A DNA stretch of 47,885 nt from an uncultured Clostridia bacterium (GTDB taxonomy: Bacteria; Bacillota; Clostridia; Christensenellales; Borkfalkiaceae), in assembly GCA_947629575.1 (NCBI GenBank), contig CANREF010000005.1, forward strand, positions 1 through 47,885, read 5' to 3'. The notes beneath the pieces were generated by a model. It did no database searches and was not told the DNA's origin. It was given only the letters and a program-made list of their open reading frames with translations. Positions 33,469 through 41,736 of the stretch are shown one piece after another. Both the position numbers and the translations under genes were made by a program. The stretch's first letter is position 1. Each line of letters starts with the position of its first letter.

Positions 33469-33813
33469 TCACTTGAGCTCTTTGATCTTTGCAGCCTTGC
33501 CCGTACGGCCTCTGAGGTAGTAGAGCTTTGCCCTTCTCACCTTGCCTGCGCGCACCACCGTGACGTACGCCACCTTGGGGGAATGCAGGGGGAAGCAGCG
33601 TTCCACACCGACGCCGAAGGAGAGACGCCTTACCGTGAACGTCTCACGGATGCCGCCGTGCTTCTTGGCGATGCACACGCCCTCAAAGTTCTGAATTCTC
33701 TCCTTGCCGCCCTCGATGATGCGATAGCCGACCTTTACGGTATCGCCCACATTGAACTGAGGAACATTCTCTTTGAGTCCTTCTTTCTCGATCGCTTCGA
33801 TCAAACCTTTCAT
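33469..33813 (-). CDS. rplS: 50S ribosomal protein L19
   Basis: L19 sits at the 30S-50S interface. The 114-aa sequence is the standard family: [60 protein letters not shown] and [20 protein letters not shown]. It is a one-gene unit with its own promoter (33942-33914), a 94-nt leader and a terminator. GGAGG lies before the ATG. The leader could hold an autoregulatory site, but I could not verify a known L19 leader fold. Confidence 0.98.
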   Translation of the reverse strand: MKGLIEAIEKEGLKENVPQFNVGDTVKVGYRIIEGGKERIQNFEGVCIAKKHGGIRETFTVRRLSFGVGVERCFPLHSPKVAYVTVVRAGKVRRAKLYYLRGRTGKAAKIKELK

Positions 33814-33907
33814 CTGACTTTACCTCCATGCTTTCAGAAAAGACGTTCATTCCCGTTCTTGATTTTGTACACTTTGCGGTACGCGGCAGAGGAACGCCCA
33901 AAGTCAC
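33814..33907 (-). promoter_or_regulatory. 5' leader of rplS, possible autoregulatory element
   Basis: The predicted 94-nt leader contains GCGTTCCTCTGCCGC, GTACCGCAAAGTGTAC and AACGGGAATGAACGTC. L19 leaders exist in Firmicutes, but I could not confirm that fold by eye. Confidence 0.3.
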
Positions 33908-33913
33908 TGGAAT

Positions 33914-33942
33914 ATTATATCCGAACCGCACGGAAAAATCAA
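33914..33942 (-). promoter_or_regulatory. Sigma-A promoter of rplS
   Basis: TTGATT (33942-33937), a 17-bp spacer and TATAAT (33919-33914). A6T7 (33962-33974) and A7T7 (33986-33999) tracts lie upstream, a possible UP element shared with the divergent promoter at 34030. Confidence 0.85.
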
Positions 33943-34029
33943 GTACTTTTGCGTAGATCGCAAAAAATTTTTTTGCGCTTTCGCCAAAAAAATTTTTTTG
34001 AGATTTTTGTCGAAAAAGGCTTCAAATAG

Positions 34030-34058
34030 TTGACAGCGACCCCCCCCCGTGATATAAT
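34030..34058 (+). promoter_or_regulatory. Perfect sigma-A promoter with a C9 tract in its spacer
   Basis: TTGACA (34030-34035), a 17-bp spacer with nine consecutive C (34040-34048), and TATAAT (34053-34058). The start would be near 34065, followed by a GGGAG SD and the ATG at 34088. A homopolymer of this length in a promoter spacer is a typical slipped-strand site. Confidence 0.85.
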
Positions 34059-34087
34059 TTAGAAAATTTAACCATTGGGAGAACACT

Positions 34088-34684
34088 ATGGAAATTCAGT
34101 TGGCACAAAGCGAAAAACTCATCAAGAGTTGGAATTATTCCGAAGTGAAAGATTCCTCCGGAACGACAAAGAGCGGTTTGACCGTTACGAACAAACGGGT
34201 CATATTGCACTCATCAAGTCAAACAAAAACAGATATTAAAGAAATCCCCGCAAAAAATATAAGTGGGATAGACAGCTCCTTCCAAATGAGCAAAGGGAAA
34301 AAGCGAAAAATTGTTCCCGGAATAATTATGCTGTTCTTTGCTGTCGTCTTCGGTATCGTCGGTTGGCTGCTAATTTCAAAGTATTTGGAAGATGACTGGG
34401 AAATTTTTGCGATTGTATTCACTGCCTTATTCGTTTTATTGTTTGTCGGTCTTGCGATTGGCTGTTTTATGGCAAAAGGCGGAAACGTTTACTTTTCCGT
34501 TGTGATCTATACGACCGCTCCACTGTCAACGGTAGCGCAGATATCGGCGGGAATTAACCCTATTTTCATAAATCGCAACAAAAATCAGCAAAATCAAGTA
34601 GTGCTTCTGAGAGTAGACCCGCAGGCGGCACAGGAAATCGTAAATACAATCGGTACGGTCATCCTCGAAGCGCAAAATTCATAA
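34088..34684 (+). CDS. Small membrane protein with bacterial PH-like domain
   Basis: The 198-aa protein has a soluble N-terminal beta-rich segment (GLTVTNKRVILHSSSQTKTD, typical of the strand order in bacterial PH-like or bPH_2 domains), two membrane helices at about residues 76-96 and 108-128, and a C-terminal return to the PH-like fold (VVLLRVDPQAAQEIVNTIGT). It has no SD-independent features; GGGAG precedes the ATG. Its codon use is more AT-rich than its neighbours, which may point to transfer or weaker selection. It converges on vanW and overlaps its end by 6 nt. The function is unknown. Confidence 0.75.
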   Translation: MEIQLAQSEKLIKSWNYSEVKDSSGTTKSGLTVTNKRVILHSSSQTKTDIKEIPAKNISGIDSSFQMSKGKKRKIVPGIIMLFFAVVFGIVGWLLISKYLEDDWEIFAIVFTALFVLLFVGLAIGCFMAKGGNVYFSVVIYTTAPLSTVAQISAGINPIFINRNKNQQNQVVLLRVDPQAAQEIVNTIGTVILEAQNS

Positions 34685-35914
34685 TTTTTCTTTTGGCTCC
34701 GCTTCCCCTTCGGGAAGCGCTTTTTTTACGCCCACCTTTCCGCGCACGGCGGCATAGCTGTCTTTGCGGATGCGCGTGCGGGAATAGAGTTTGCCGTCCT
34801 TGCCGTAGACCACGAGATAACTCTCGCTCCTGATCCCCTCTTTTTCGGCGCGGAGCACGCCCTCTTCCCCCTTCACCTCTTCGGGCGGCGGGGGCGCGAT
34901 GCGCTCGAGCACGCGGCTCTCCACTTCGTAGCGCTTCCCGTCGGGAGTTCCAAAAAAGCGGAAACGGATGCTGTTTTTCCCCACCTCCGCTAAAATATAT
35001 ACGGGAAAATCATACGGGTTGACGAATTTGAGGTCGCTCGAGGAGGAGACCATGGCGTCCTCGGAGGGAGGAACGTATCCCACGGAGAGGGAATGCGCCC
35101 TGCTCTCGGTGACGGTCATTCCCGCCCGAAGGGCAGCGCCGAAGAGGGTGGTGCTCGCCTGGCAAACTCCCCCGCCCACCCCGGGAACAAATTGTCCGTC
35201 CAAAATGATGTTCGCCGTACGGAAACCGTTCTTCTCCGTGCGCTCCCCTACCGCGGCATTGAAGGAGAATTCGGCGTGCGGATTCAAAACAGTGCCCGCG
35301 ATGCGCGCGCCCGCAAGCGCGATGTTGTGCCGCCGAGAGACGTTCGTCCCGTCGAATCGGGTGGAAAACGAGGAGAGCTCCCTCGTGTGCGCGCGCAGTT
35401 CCTTTTCTGTCACCGCGGGGGCGTAATCAAAGGTGGAAAGGGTCACTTCCCCGCCCGTCTTCATCGCCCGCGTGACGTCCGAAAGAAGGGCGGAATAATC
35501 GCATGCCGTCCCGAAAACTTCACCCGTATAGCGAAATCCGCTTGCCGAAAAGGTAAAGGAAGCGTCCTTTGCCTCCGCCGCGTTCTGCGCGCAGAGTTCT
35601 CTCAAACGCTCCTCCGCGTCTGCCCACGAGCGGGTGTAACTCACTTCGAGCGTCTCTCCCTTTTTCGCCCTGCGCACAAGGCGGGCAATGTCGTCTTTAA
35701 CGCACAGCTCCTCGGGAACGAGATCGCCCGACGGCGCATGGATGACGACGGGGCGCAACGTCGCAAAAAGTTGTGAACGTATCATGTTTTCCGCGACGTC
35801 GTAGGGCATACCGCCGACCTCGACTCCGCCGATGACGACCCCCTCTTTCACTTTGCCGAAGCCGCCCAAAAAAAAGCTCCCCGCAAGGAGGAGCGCCGCT
35901 TTCTCTTTTTTCAT
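34679..35914 (-). CDS. VanW-like family surface protein
   Basis: The 411-aa protein has an N-terminal hydrophobic segment (possible signal anchor) and a peptidoglycan-binding-like N-terminal domain (GVVIGGVEVGGMPYDVAENM). The VanW core follows: NPHAEFSFNAAVGERTEKNG, GQFVPGVGGGVCQASTTLFG and LKFVNPYDFPVYILAEV. A charged C-terminal extension follows. VanW-family proteins are common in Firmicutes, often with unknown function, and the name does not imply vancomycin resistance. It overlaps the PHP gene by 4 nt (ATGA) and is last in recF-PHP-vanW. Its 3' coding end contains the terminator of the convergent gene at 34088. Confidence 0.9.
   Translation of the reverse strand: MKKEKAALLLAGSFFLGGFGKVKEGVVIGGVEVGGMPYDVAENMIRSQLFATLRPVVIHAPSGDLVPEELCVKDDIARLVRRAKKGETLEVSYTRSWADAEERLRELCAQNAAEAKDASFTFSASGFRYTGEVFGTACDYSALLSDVTRAMKTGGEVTLSTFDYAPAVTEKELRAHTRELSSFSTRFDGTNVSRRHNIALAGARIAGTVLNPHAEFSFNAAVGERTEKNGFRTANIILDGQFVPGVGGGVCQASTTLFGAALRAGMTVTESRAHSLSVGYVPPSEDAMVSSSSDLKFVNPYDFPVYILAEVGKNSIRFRFFGTPDGKRYEVESRVLERIAPPPPEEVKGEEGVLRAEKEGIRSESYLVVYGKDGKLYSRTRIRKDSYAAVRGKVGVKKALPEGEAEPKEKL
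34701..34727 (+). terminator. Intrinsic terminator of the PH-like membrane gene, inside vanW
   Basis: GCTTCCC (34701-34707) pairs with GGGAAGC (34712-34718) across a CTTC loop, then GC and seven T (34721-34727). It lies within the 3' coding end of vanW on the opposite strand. Confidence 0.8.
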
Positions 35915-36816
35915 ACGCTCCCTTTCAGCGAAAGGAGCAATTCCCCGACGTCCGACCCGTCGAAAACGGGATATCCGACCCTTCTCGGACCGCCGTCCGC
36001 ATGAAAGTCCGACCCGCCCGTGACAAACAGTCCGTGCGCCTTTGCAAACGCGAGAAACTCCTCCGTTTCAATGAAAGTATGCGTCGAGTGATAACATTCT
36101 ATGCCGTCGAGCCCGCCCTCGGCAAGTCTTTCCATCAATGCGTTGCGCTCCGCGGCATAGGTGCGCTTGACCTCCGCCTTCTCCGCACGGGAAAGCAGGC
36201 GGAAGCGTTCGGAGATCTCCTTGGGCAGGATGAGGATCTGCGCGGGATGGGCGAGCACGGCAACGCCGCCCATTTCGTGCACGGCGCGCACGGCGTCCGA
36301 GGGAGAGGGCCTTCCGAGATCGGAATAGGCGGGCGCTCCCGGGGCGAAGAGGTCGGAATAGAGAGCGCCTTTCTCCCTGCCGAGGCGGTCTGCGAACGCG
36401 CTCACGATGTGCATGGTGTGGATGGGCGCGTCTTTGCGGAGGTGGAAGCGTTCGACTTCCTCCATGGAAACGTCGAGAGAAAGGGCGGCGTTCGCCCTTC
36501 TCACGATCTCCTCCGCGCGATACAGCGCTCCTTCTCTGCGCTCCCGCAGAAAGCGGAAATACGCCTCCCCTTCCTCACACCCGTAGCCGAGGATGTGGAC
36601 CTTTGACGCGCCGAGGTAGGCGGAAACTTCCATGCCGCGGACGAAGTGCAGCCCGAGGCGGCGCGCCGCTTCCGCCCCTTCCGCGAGCCCGCCCATGCTG
36701 TCGTGGTCGGTGATCGAAAAAAGTTCCACGCCCGCCGCCCTGCACCTTTCGGCGATCTCCGCGGGAGAGTACGCGCCGTCCGAACAGAGGGTATGAAGAT
36801 GCAGATCCGCTCTCAT
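35911..36816 (-). CDS. PHP-domain phosphoesterase
   Basis: This 301-aa metal-dependent phosphoesterase has the PHP metal-binding motifs DLHLHTLCSDG, FSITDHDSM, GMEVSA, HPAQIL and GGSDFHADGG. It resembles the YciV/RNase AM group (3',5'-nucleoside bisphosphate or short RNA phosphatases), but the substrate is not fixed by sequence. The true start is the ATG at 36816, which overlaps the recF stop (ATGA); a longer upstream frame runs through recF out of frame. It is cytoplasmic and coupled to recF and vanW. Confidence 0.9.
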   Translation of the reverse strand: MRADLHLHTLCSDGAYSPAEIAERCRAAGVELFSITDHDSMGGLAEGAEAARRLGLHFVRGMEVSAYLGASKVHILGYGCEEGEAYFRFLRERREGALYRAEEIVRRANAALSLDVSMEEVERFHLRKDAPIHTMHIVSAFADRLGREKGALYSDLFAPGAPAYSDLGRPSPSDAVRAVHEMGGVAVLAHPAQILILPKEISERFRLLSRAEKAEVKRTYAAERNALMERLAEGGLDGIECYHSTHTFIETEEFLAFAKAHGLFVTGGSDFHADGGPRRVGYPVFDGSDVGELLLSLKGSV

Positions 36817-37898
36817 CTCACGATCCTCCCCCCTTGGATGCGGATCTTGTGCGTCTCCTTCCCGTAGAGCAGCCGCTCGGCATGGGTACAGGTGAGGATG
36901 CACTGCACCCCCTGTGTGCGGGCGAGCAGCTTCTTCCTGCGGGGAAGGTCGAGCTCGCTCATCACATCGTCCAAAATGAGAACGGGCGCCTCTCCCGAAA
37001 GCCGTTTGAAGATCTCGAGTTCGGCAAGTTTCATGCTCAGAGCCGCGGTGCGCGTCTGCCCCTGAGAGGCAAATCCGCGGGCGTCGTTCCCGTCCACGAG
37101 GATGCGGATATCGTCGCGGTGAGGGCCCACGGTCGTAAATCCCAACCGCACGTCCCGTTCATAGGCGGAGGAGAGCTCCTTTTTGAGCTTTTCGGCGATC
37201 TCTCCCTCCGTCTCGGGATAGTCCCCGTCTGCGGAAAGCCGAAGTTCCTCCCCGCCGTCCGTCAAAAAGGAGTGTGCCTCGGCGGCGAGCGGCGAGAGCT
37301 GCTTCAGATATTCCCTCCTGTGACGGATGAGCACGGCGGCATATGAAGCGAGTTGCTCGTCCCACACGGGCAGGGTCTCGAAAATGAGCCCCACATCCCG
37401 TTCCTTGAGGAGATTATTTCGCTGGTCGAGGATCTTGTTGTATCTGAGGAGCGCCGACGCATACGCCTTCGAGGTCTGGGAAATGGACAGATTGAGAAAT
37501 CTTCTGCGCTCATCGGGCCCGTCCTGCACGATACGGAGTTCCCCCGGGGAAAAGAAAACGCTCTTCATGTTCCCCAAAAAATCGACGGCGCGCGACACCT
37601 TGTTCCCGTTGAGAAAGAGCTCCCGCTTGTTCTCGAAGATGTGCGCTTCCAAGGCGACCGGTCCGAAACGGCTCTGCGTCTCGGCGCGGAGAACGGCGCA
37701 GTCCGTCCCCTTGCGGATGAGCTGTTTATCGTGACGGATGCGCAGGGACGCTCCCGTGCACAGATAGAACACCGCTTCGGCGCAGTTCGTCTTGCCCTGC
37801 GCATTCCTGCCCACGAGGACATTCACCCCGTCCGTAAAGGAAAAGGTCTCGTCCTCATAGTTCCTGAAATTGTGCAGCGTCAAATTTTGGATAATCAC
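36813..37898 (-). CDS. recF: DNA replication and repair protein RecF
   Basis: RecF is an SMC-like ATPase that helps load RecA at single-strand gaps. LHNFRNYEDETFSF is the family start, Walker A is VGRNAQGKTNCAEAV, the signature and Walker B are visible in QTRTAALSMKLAELEIF and PVLILDDVMSELD. The length is 361 aa. It is divergent from dnaA with 150 bp between them. In most bacteria recF is downstream of dnaN in the dnaA operon; here dnaN is absent and recF points away. Confidence 0.96.
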   Translation of the reverse strand: MIIQNLTLHNFRNYEDETFSFTDGVNVLVGRNAQGKTNCAEAVFYLCTGASLRIRHDKQLIRKGTDCAVLRAETQSRFGPVALEAHIFENKRELFLNGNKVSRAVDFLGNMKSVFFSPGELRIVQDGPDERRRFLNLSISQTSKAYASALLRYNKILDQRNNLLKERDVGLIFETLPVWDEQLASYAAVLIRHRREYLKQLSPLAAEAHSFLTDGGEELRLSADGDYPETEGEIAEKLKKELSSAYERDVRLGFTTVGPHRDDIRILVDGNDARGFASQGQTRTAALSMKLAELEIFKRLSGEAPVLILDDVMSELDLPRRKKLLARTQGVQCILTCTHAERLLYGKETHKIRIQGGRIVR

Positions 37899-38048
37899 TT
37901 ATTTTTTCCGAAAAACACTTTCTTTTTGCGCGATTTTATATTATAATCTAATAGAAAACCCGTCCGCTCTCATCGGGCGGGGCTCAAGACCGATCGGTTC
38001 TATTATACCAGATCCCGCAAAAAAAACAAAGCGTTTGAGGGGGAAATT
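37899..38048. promoter_or_regulatory. Divergent recF/dnaA control region
   Basis: A recF promoter candidate on the minus strand is TTGTTT (38029-38024), 16 bp, TATAAT (38007-38002). A plus-strand TATAAT at 37942-37947 could serve dnaA but its -35 is poor. CCCGTCCG (from 37959) with CGGGCGGG forms a hairpin that would lie in the dnaA leader. The dnaA SD is GAGGGGG. No TTATNCACA DnaA box is present in the 150 bp. Confidence 0.5.
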
Positions 38049-39401
38049 ATGTCCGAAAACACCCAACTTGAATTTTTATGGAGCAAGATCAAGGAGCGCG
38101 CGGAAAAGCTCATCAACCCCGTCTCGTTCAGCTCCTTCATACAGGAGCTCGTGCCTGTGGACGTTGTGAACAAGAAACTCGTTCTGCAGGCGCTCACCGA
38201 GGTGACGGCGGCAACGGTGACGAAGCACCACCTCGACCGTCTGCGCGAAGCGGCGCAGAGCGCGGAGGTGGGCTTGAACGGCGTCATCATCATCGTGGAA
38301 GGGAGCGACACTTACACCCTCAACGAAATGCCGGACGCCTATGAAGACGACACCAAGGTGGACCTCGACAAGCGCTATACCTTCGATTCCTTTGTGGTGG
38401 GCCCGCAAAACAAGTTTGTCTATGCGGCGGCGAAATCGGTCGCCGAAGCGCCCGGGGAAAACTTCAACCCCCTCTACATCTACGGCGGAACGGGTCTCGG
38501 CAAGACCCACCTCATGCAGGCGATCGCCAACGAGATCGCCGTGAAAAAGCCTTCGCTCAAGGTCATTTACACGACGAGCGAGAAGTTCCTCAACGAATAT
38601 GTGGACAGCATGTACGCGAAGAAGTCGGCGGGCACGGATAACGAATACCGTTTCCGCAATCGCTACCGCAATGTGGACGTGCTCATCATCGACGATATCC
38701 AGTTCTGGGCGGGGAAGTACGGCGTGCAGGAGGCATTCTTCCACACCTTCAACGAACTGTTCTCCCAGCACAAACAGATCGTCATTTCCTCCGACTGTCC
38801 CGCAAAGGAACTCACGACGCTCGAGGAACGCCTCCGCACCCGCTTCGAAGGCGGGCTCATCGCGGACATCCAACCGCCCGACCTCGAGACCAAGATCGCT
38901 ATCTTAAAGCGCAAGGCGCTCGAAAAGAAGTACGTCGTGCCCGATGACGTGCTCGCCTTCCTCGTGAAAAATTCGGATAACAACGTCCGCACCCTCGAGG
39001 GAAGGCTCAATACCGTCATTTTCGCGAGCAAACTGCACGAAGAGCCCATCTCTCTCAAACTCGCCGCCGTGGCGCTCAAGGAGAGCATCGGGGGCGCGGA
39101 AGAGCAGGAAGAGATCACTCCCGAGACGATCATCAAGGCGACGTGTTCCTATTATTCGGTGACAAAGGCCGATCTCATCGGCAAGAGCAAACAGCAGGAA
39201 CTCGTCCGTCCGAGACAGGTCTGCATCTATCTTCTGTGCAATATGCTCGCCCTTCCCCTTGTCACCGTGGGCAAGATCATGGGCGGAAGAGACCATGCCA
39301 CGATCATCTATGCCCGCGACAAAGTGACCGAACTCATGCGGGTGAACGACGCCATCGCAAAGGGCGTCACCGACATCAGAAGCTCGGTTTTGAAGCAATG
39401 A
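38049..39401 (+). CDS. dnaA: Chromosomal replication initiator DnaA
   Basis: DnaA unwinds the origin. Domain I covers about residues 1-85, a variable linker follows, the AAA+ domain starts at TFDSFVVGPQNKFVYAAAKS with Walker A YGGTGLGKTHLMQAIAN and Walker B VDVLIIDDIQFWAGK, and domain IV has the HTH signature MGGRDHATIIYARDKVTEL near the C-terminus. It is 450 aa with no indels of note. It is not followed by dnaN but by a repeat and mnmG. Confidence 0.98.
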   Translation: MSENTQLEFLWSKIKERAEKLINPVSFSSFIQELVPVDVVNKKLVLQALTEVTAATVTKHHLDRLREAAQSAEVGLNGVIIIVEGSDTYTLNEMPDAYEDDTKVDLDKRYTFDSFVVGPQNKFVYAAAKSVAEAPGENFNPLYIYGGTGLGKTHLMQAIANEIAVKKPSLKVIYTTSEKFLNEYVDSMYAKKSAGTDNEYRFRNRYRNVDVLIIDDIQFWAGKYGVQEAFFHTFNELFSQHKQIVISSDCPAKELTTLEERLRTRFEGGLIADIQPPDLETKIAILKRKALEKKYVVPDDVLAFLVKNSDNNVRTLEGRLNTVIFASKLHEEPISLKLAAVALKESIGGAEEQEEITPETIIKATCSYYSVTKADLIGKSKQQELVRPRQVCIYLLCNMLALPLVTVGKIMGGRDHATIIYARDKVTELMRVNDAIAKGVTDIRSSVLKQ

Positions 39402-39635
39402 TCTGTGGCGCGGCACACGTCATTCTGCCCCCGCGTCTGCGTAATGCTGCCCCGCGTCATTCTGCCCCGCGCCTGCGTCATGCTGAGGTGAGGAGTGACT
39501 ACGCAGTCCGATAACGCTCTCCCCGAAGCATCTGATGCCCCCGCGAGATTCTTCGGAGACGGCTCTCGGTTTTCATGTAATTTGGTCACCTCAGAATGAC
39601 GCGGGGGGGGCGTATAAGTCACCCATTAAAAATCC
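39402..39635. repeat. Dispersed palindromic repeat remnants between dnaA and mnmG
   Basis: Repeated phrases CGTCATTCTGCCCC, GCGTCATGCTGAGGTGAGGA and, in inverted form, CCTCAGAATGACGCGG are seen. These are the same words used in the 12.8-13.4 kb and 33.3 kb repeats. No gene or clear terminator of dnaA is visible, and no DnaA box. Confidence 0.7.
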
Positions 39636-41666
39636 ATGAAAGAATTCTGCGAATCGGTCTGTGACGCGGTGGTGATCGGCGCGGGACACGCGGGGGCGGA
39701 AGCGGCTCTCGCGCTCGCCCGCACGGGGCTTTCCACCGTCCTCATGACACTCAACTTAGACAGTATCGGCTTCATGCCCTGTAACCCCTCCGTCGGCGGA
39801 ACGGCGAAGGGGCATTTGGTGCGCGAGATCGACGCTTTGGGCGGACAAATGGGCGTCACCGCAGATGAGTGCGCCCTGCAAGTGAGGATGCTCAACGCGG
39901 GCAAGGGGGCGGCGGTGCAGTCCCTTCGCGCGCAGGTGGACAAGAACAAATATCACCGCAGAATGAAGGCGGTTTTGGAACATACCGAAAATTTGCGCAT
40001 CGTGCAGGCGGAAGCCGCCGAAATTTTGACGGAAAAGGGCGACGGCCCCCTTCCCCATGTCGTCGGCGTGAAGACGACCTACGGCGGGATCTTTTCCTGC
40101 CGCGCCGTCATTGTGGCGACGGGGGTGTATCTCAATTCGGACACGATCACGGGCGAACTTGTCACAGAGAGCGGGCCGAACGGCTTCCAAAATGCGACCC
40201 GTCTCACAAAATCGCTCATAGAACTCGGCTTTTCGGTGCGCCGTTTCAAGACGGGCACTCCCGCCCGTCTCGACGGCAGAACGGTGGATTATTCCCTCCT
40301 TGAGCGTCAGGAAGGCGAGGACGTCTATCCTTTTTCCTTCATGCACGCCCATGCACCCAAGGCGCAGACGCCCTGTTTTCTCGCTTATACCAACGAACGC
40401 ACACATGAACTCATTCTAAGCAATCTCGACCGCGCCCCCCTCTACAACGGGCAGATCTCCTCTACGGGGCCGCGGTATTGCCCTTCGATCGAGACAAAGG
40501 TCGTGCGCTTCCGCGACAAGGAGCGCCACCAGCTCTTTCTCGAACCCGAGGGCGCGGACACCACGGAGGTGTACGTGCAGGGGCTCTCGACTTCCCTCCC
40601 CCACGACCTGCAAAAGGAGATGTACCGTACGGTGAAGGGGCTCGAACACTGCGAGATCGTGCGCTACGCCTATGCGATCGAGTACGACTGCATCGACACG
40701 CTCGACGTTCTCCCCACCCTTGAATTCAAGAAGGCGGAAGGGCTTTACACGGCGGGACAGATCAACGGCACGAGCGGATATGAGGAAGCGGCGGCGCAGG
40801 GCTTAATCGCAGGTCTGAATGCTTCCTTGAAGCTGCGCGGAAAGCCCCCGCTCATCCTGCGGCGGGATCAGGCCTATATCGGCGTGCTCATCGACGATCT
40901 TGTGACGAAGGGCACGGACGAGCCCTACCGCATGATGACCTCCCGCGCGGAATACCGTCTCAGCCTTCGGCAGGACAACGCCGACATGCGGTTGACGGAG
41001 CTGGGGCGCATATGCGGCTTGGTGAATACGAGGCGATATCGGAAATTCAAGGAGCGGAAAGCGCTGCGCGAACAGACGCTTGCGCTTTTAAGCACCCGTG
41101 CGGACACAAAAACGGCGGACGCTCTCGTGCAGAAGCACGGCTTCCCGCCCCTGACGGCGGGCGTTTCATACGCCGATCTCATCCGCCGCGGCATCTCTAT
41201 CCGCGAACTTCTCACCGCCTTCCCCTCTCTTGTCATTTCGAGCGGAGTGAGCGAAGCGAACGCAGTCGAGAAATCTCACCTTGCCCACCCCTTGAGGGGT
41301 GGGTGTCACGGCAAAGCCGTGACGGAAGGGGTGTCATCCCCCACTTCTGTCACCGATGTGAGCGCAGTGGAGAAATCTCTCCCCCTCTCCGCCCTTCCCT
41401 ATGACATTCTGCTCTCCGCCGAGACGGAGATCAAGTACGAGGGATACCTCAAGGCGAGCGAGAAGGAGATGGAGAAGGCGAAAAAAATGGAAGAGAAACC
41501 CCTGCCGCCCGACATCGATTACGCCAAGATCGAAGGCTTGCGCCTTGAAGCGCGGGAAAAGCTCAACCGCGTGCGCCCTTTGAACTTGGGACAGGCGGAG
41601 CGCATCTCGGGCGTCTCCCCCGCCGACGTCTCCGTCCTCATGATCTATCTGAGTTTGAAGAAGTAA
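39636..41666 (+). CDS. mnmG: tRNA uridine-5-carboxymethylaminomethyl modification enzyme MnmG, with an in-frame repeat insertion
   Basis: MnmG (GidA) is the FAD enzyme that, with MnmE, modifies U34 of several tRNAs. DAVVIGAGHAGAEAALALAR is the FAD fold, CNPSVGGTAKGHLVREIDA, TGTPARLDGRTVDYS and ETKVVRFRDKERHQLFLEPE are family motifs, and EYRLSLRQDNADMRLTE follows. At 676 aa it is about 50 residues longer than the usual 620-630. The excess is residues about 532-584 (41230-41388), which are a copy of the palindromic repeat family, just before the conserved EIKYEGYLKASEKE. The reading frame is intact. No SD precedes the ATG. Confidence 0.95.
   Translation: MKEFCESVCDAVVIGAGHAGAEAALALARTGLSTVLMTLNLDSIGFMPCNPSVGGTAKGHLVREIDALGGQMGVTADECALQVRMLNAGKGAAVQSLRAQVDKNKYHRRMKAVLEHTENLRIVQAEAAEILTEKGDGPLPHVVGVKTTYGGIFSCRAVIVATGVYLNSDTITGELVTESGPNGFQNATRLTKSLIELGFSVRRFKTGTPARLDGRTVDYSLLERQEGEDVYPFSFMHAHAPKAQTPCFLAYTNERTHELILSNLDRAPLYNGQISSTGPRYCPSIETKVVRFRDKERHQLFLEPEGADTTEVYVQGLSTSLPHDLQKEMYRTVKGLEHCEIVRYAYAIEYDCIDTLDVLPTLEFKKAEGLYTAGQINGTSGYEEAAAQGLIAGLNASLKLRGKPPLILRRDQAYIGVLIDDLVTKGTDEPYRMMTSRAEYRLSLRQDNADMRLTELGRICGLVNTRRYRKFKERKALREQTLALLSTRADTKTADALVQKHGFPPLTAGVSYADLIRRGISIRELLTAFPSLVISSGVSEANAVEKSHLAHPLRGGCHGKAVTEGVSSPTSVTDVSAVEKSLPLSALPYDILLSAETEIKYEGYLKASEKEMEKAKKMEEKPLPPDIDYAKIEGLRLEAREKLNRVRPLNLGQAERISGVSPADVSVLMIYLSLKK
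41230..41388. repeat. Palindromic repeat inserted in frame in mnmG
   Basis: GTCATTTCGAGCGGAGTGAG through GAGAAATCTC, then CCACCCCTTGAGGGGTGG, GTCACGGCAAAGCCGTGAC, GGAAGGGGTGTC and a second GAGAAATCTC. The middle part is the reverse complement of the module at 13359-13410 (ACACCCCTTCCGTCAC, CACCCCTCAAGGGGTGGG). About 159 bp, a multiple of three. Confidence 0.9.
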
Positions 41667-41692
41667 CTCTTTCATATTTTTGTCTAAAACCG

Positions 41693-41726
41693 CGAGACGG
41701 GCTGCCGACATCGGCAGCCCGTCTCG
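41693..41726. terminator. Bidirectional hairpin between mnmG and the LRR lipoprotein gene
   Basis: CGAGACGGGCTGCCGA (41693-41708) pairs perfectly with 41711-41726. Downstream on the plus strand is TTCTGCGTTTTT, and on the minus strand CGGTTTTAG. It lies between two convergent genes. Confidence 0.75.
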
Positions 41727-41736
41727 TTCTGCGTTT

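Noticed and set aside
34679..35914. Vancomycin resistance determinant
   Set aside because: VanW-like proteins are common in Firmicutes without resistance. No vanHAX-type genes are here; the ddl at 13649 is a separate gene.
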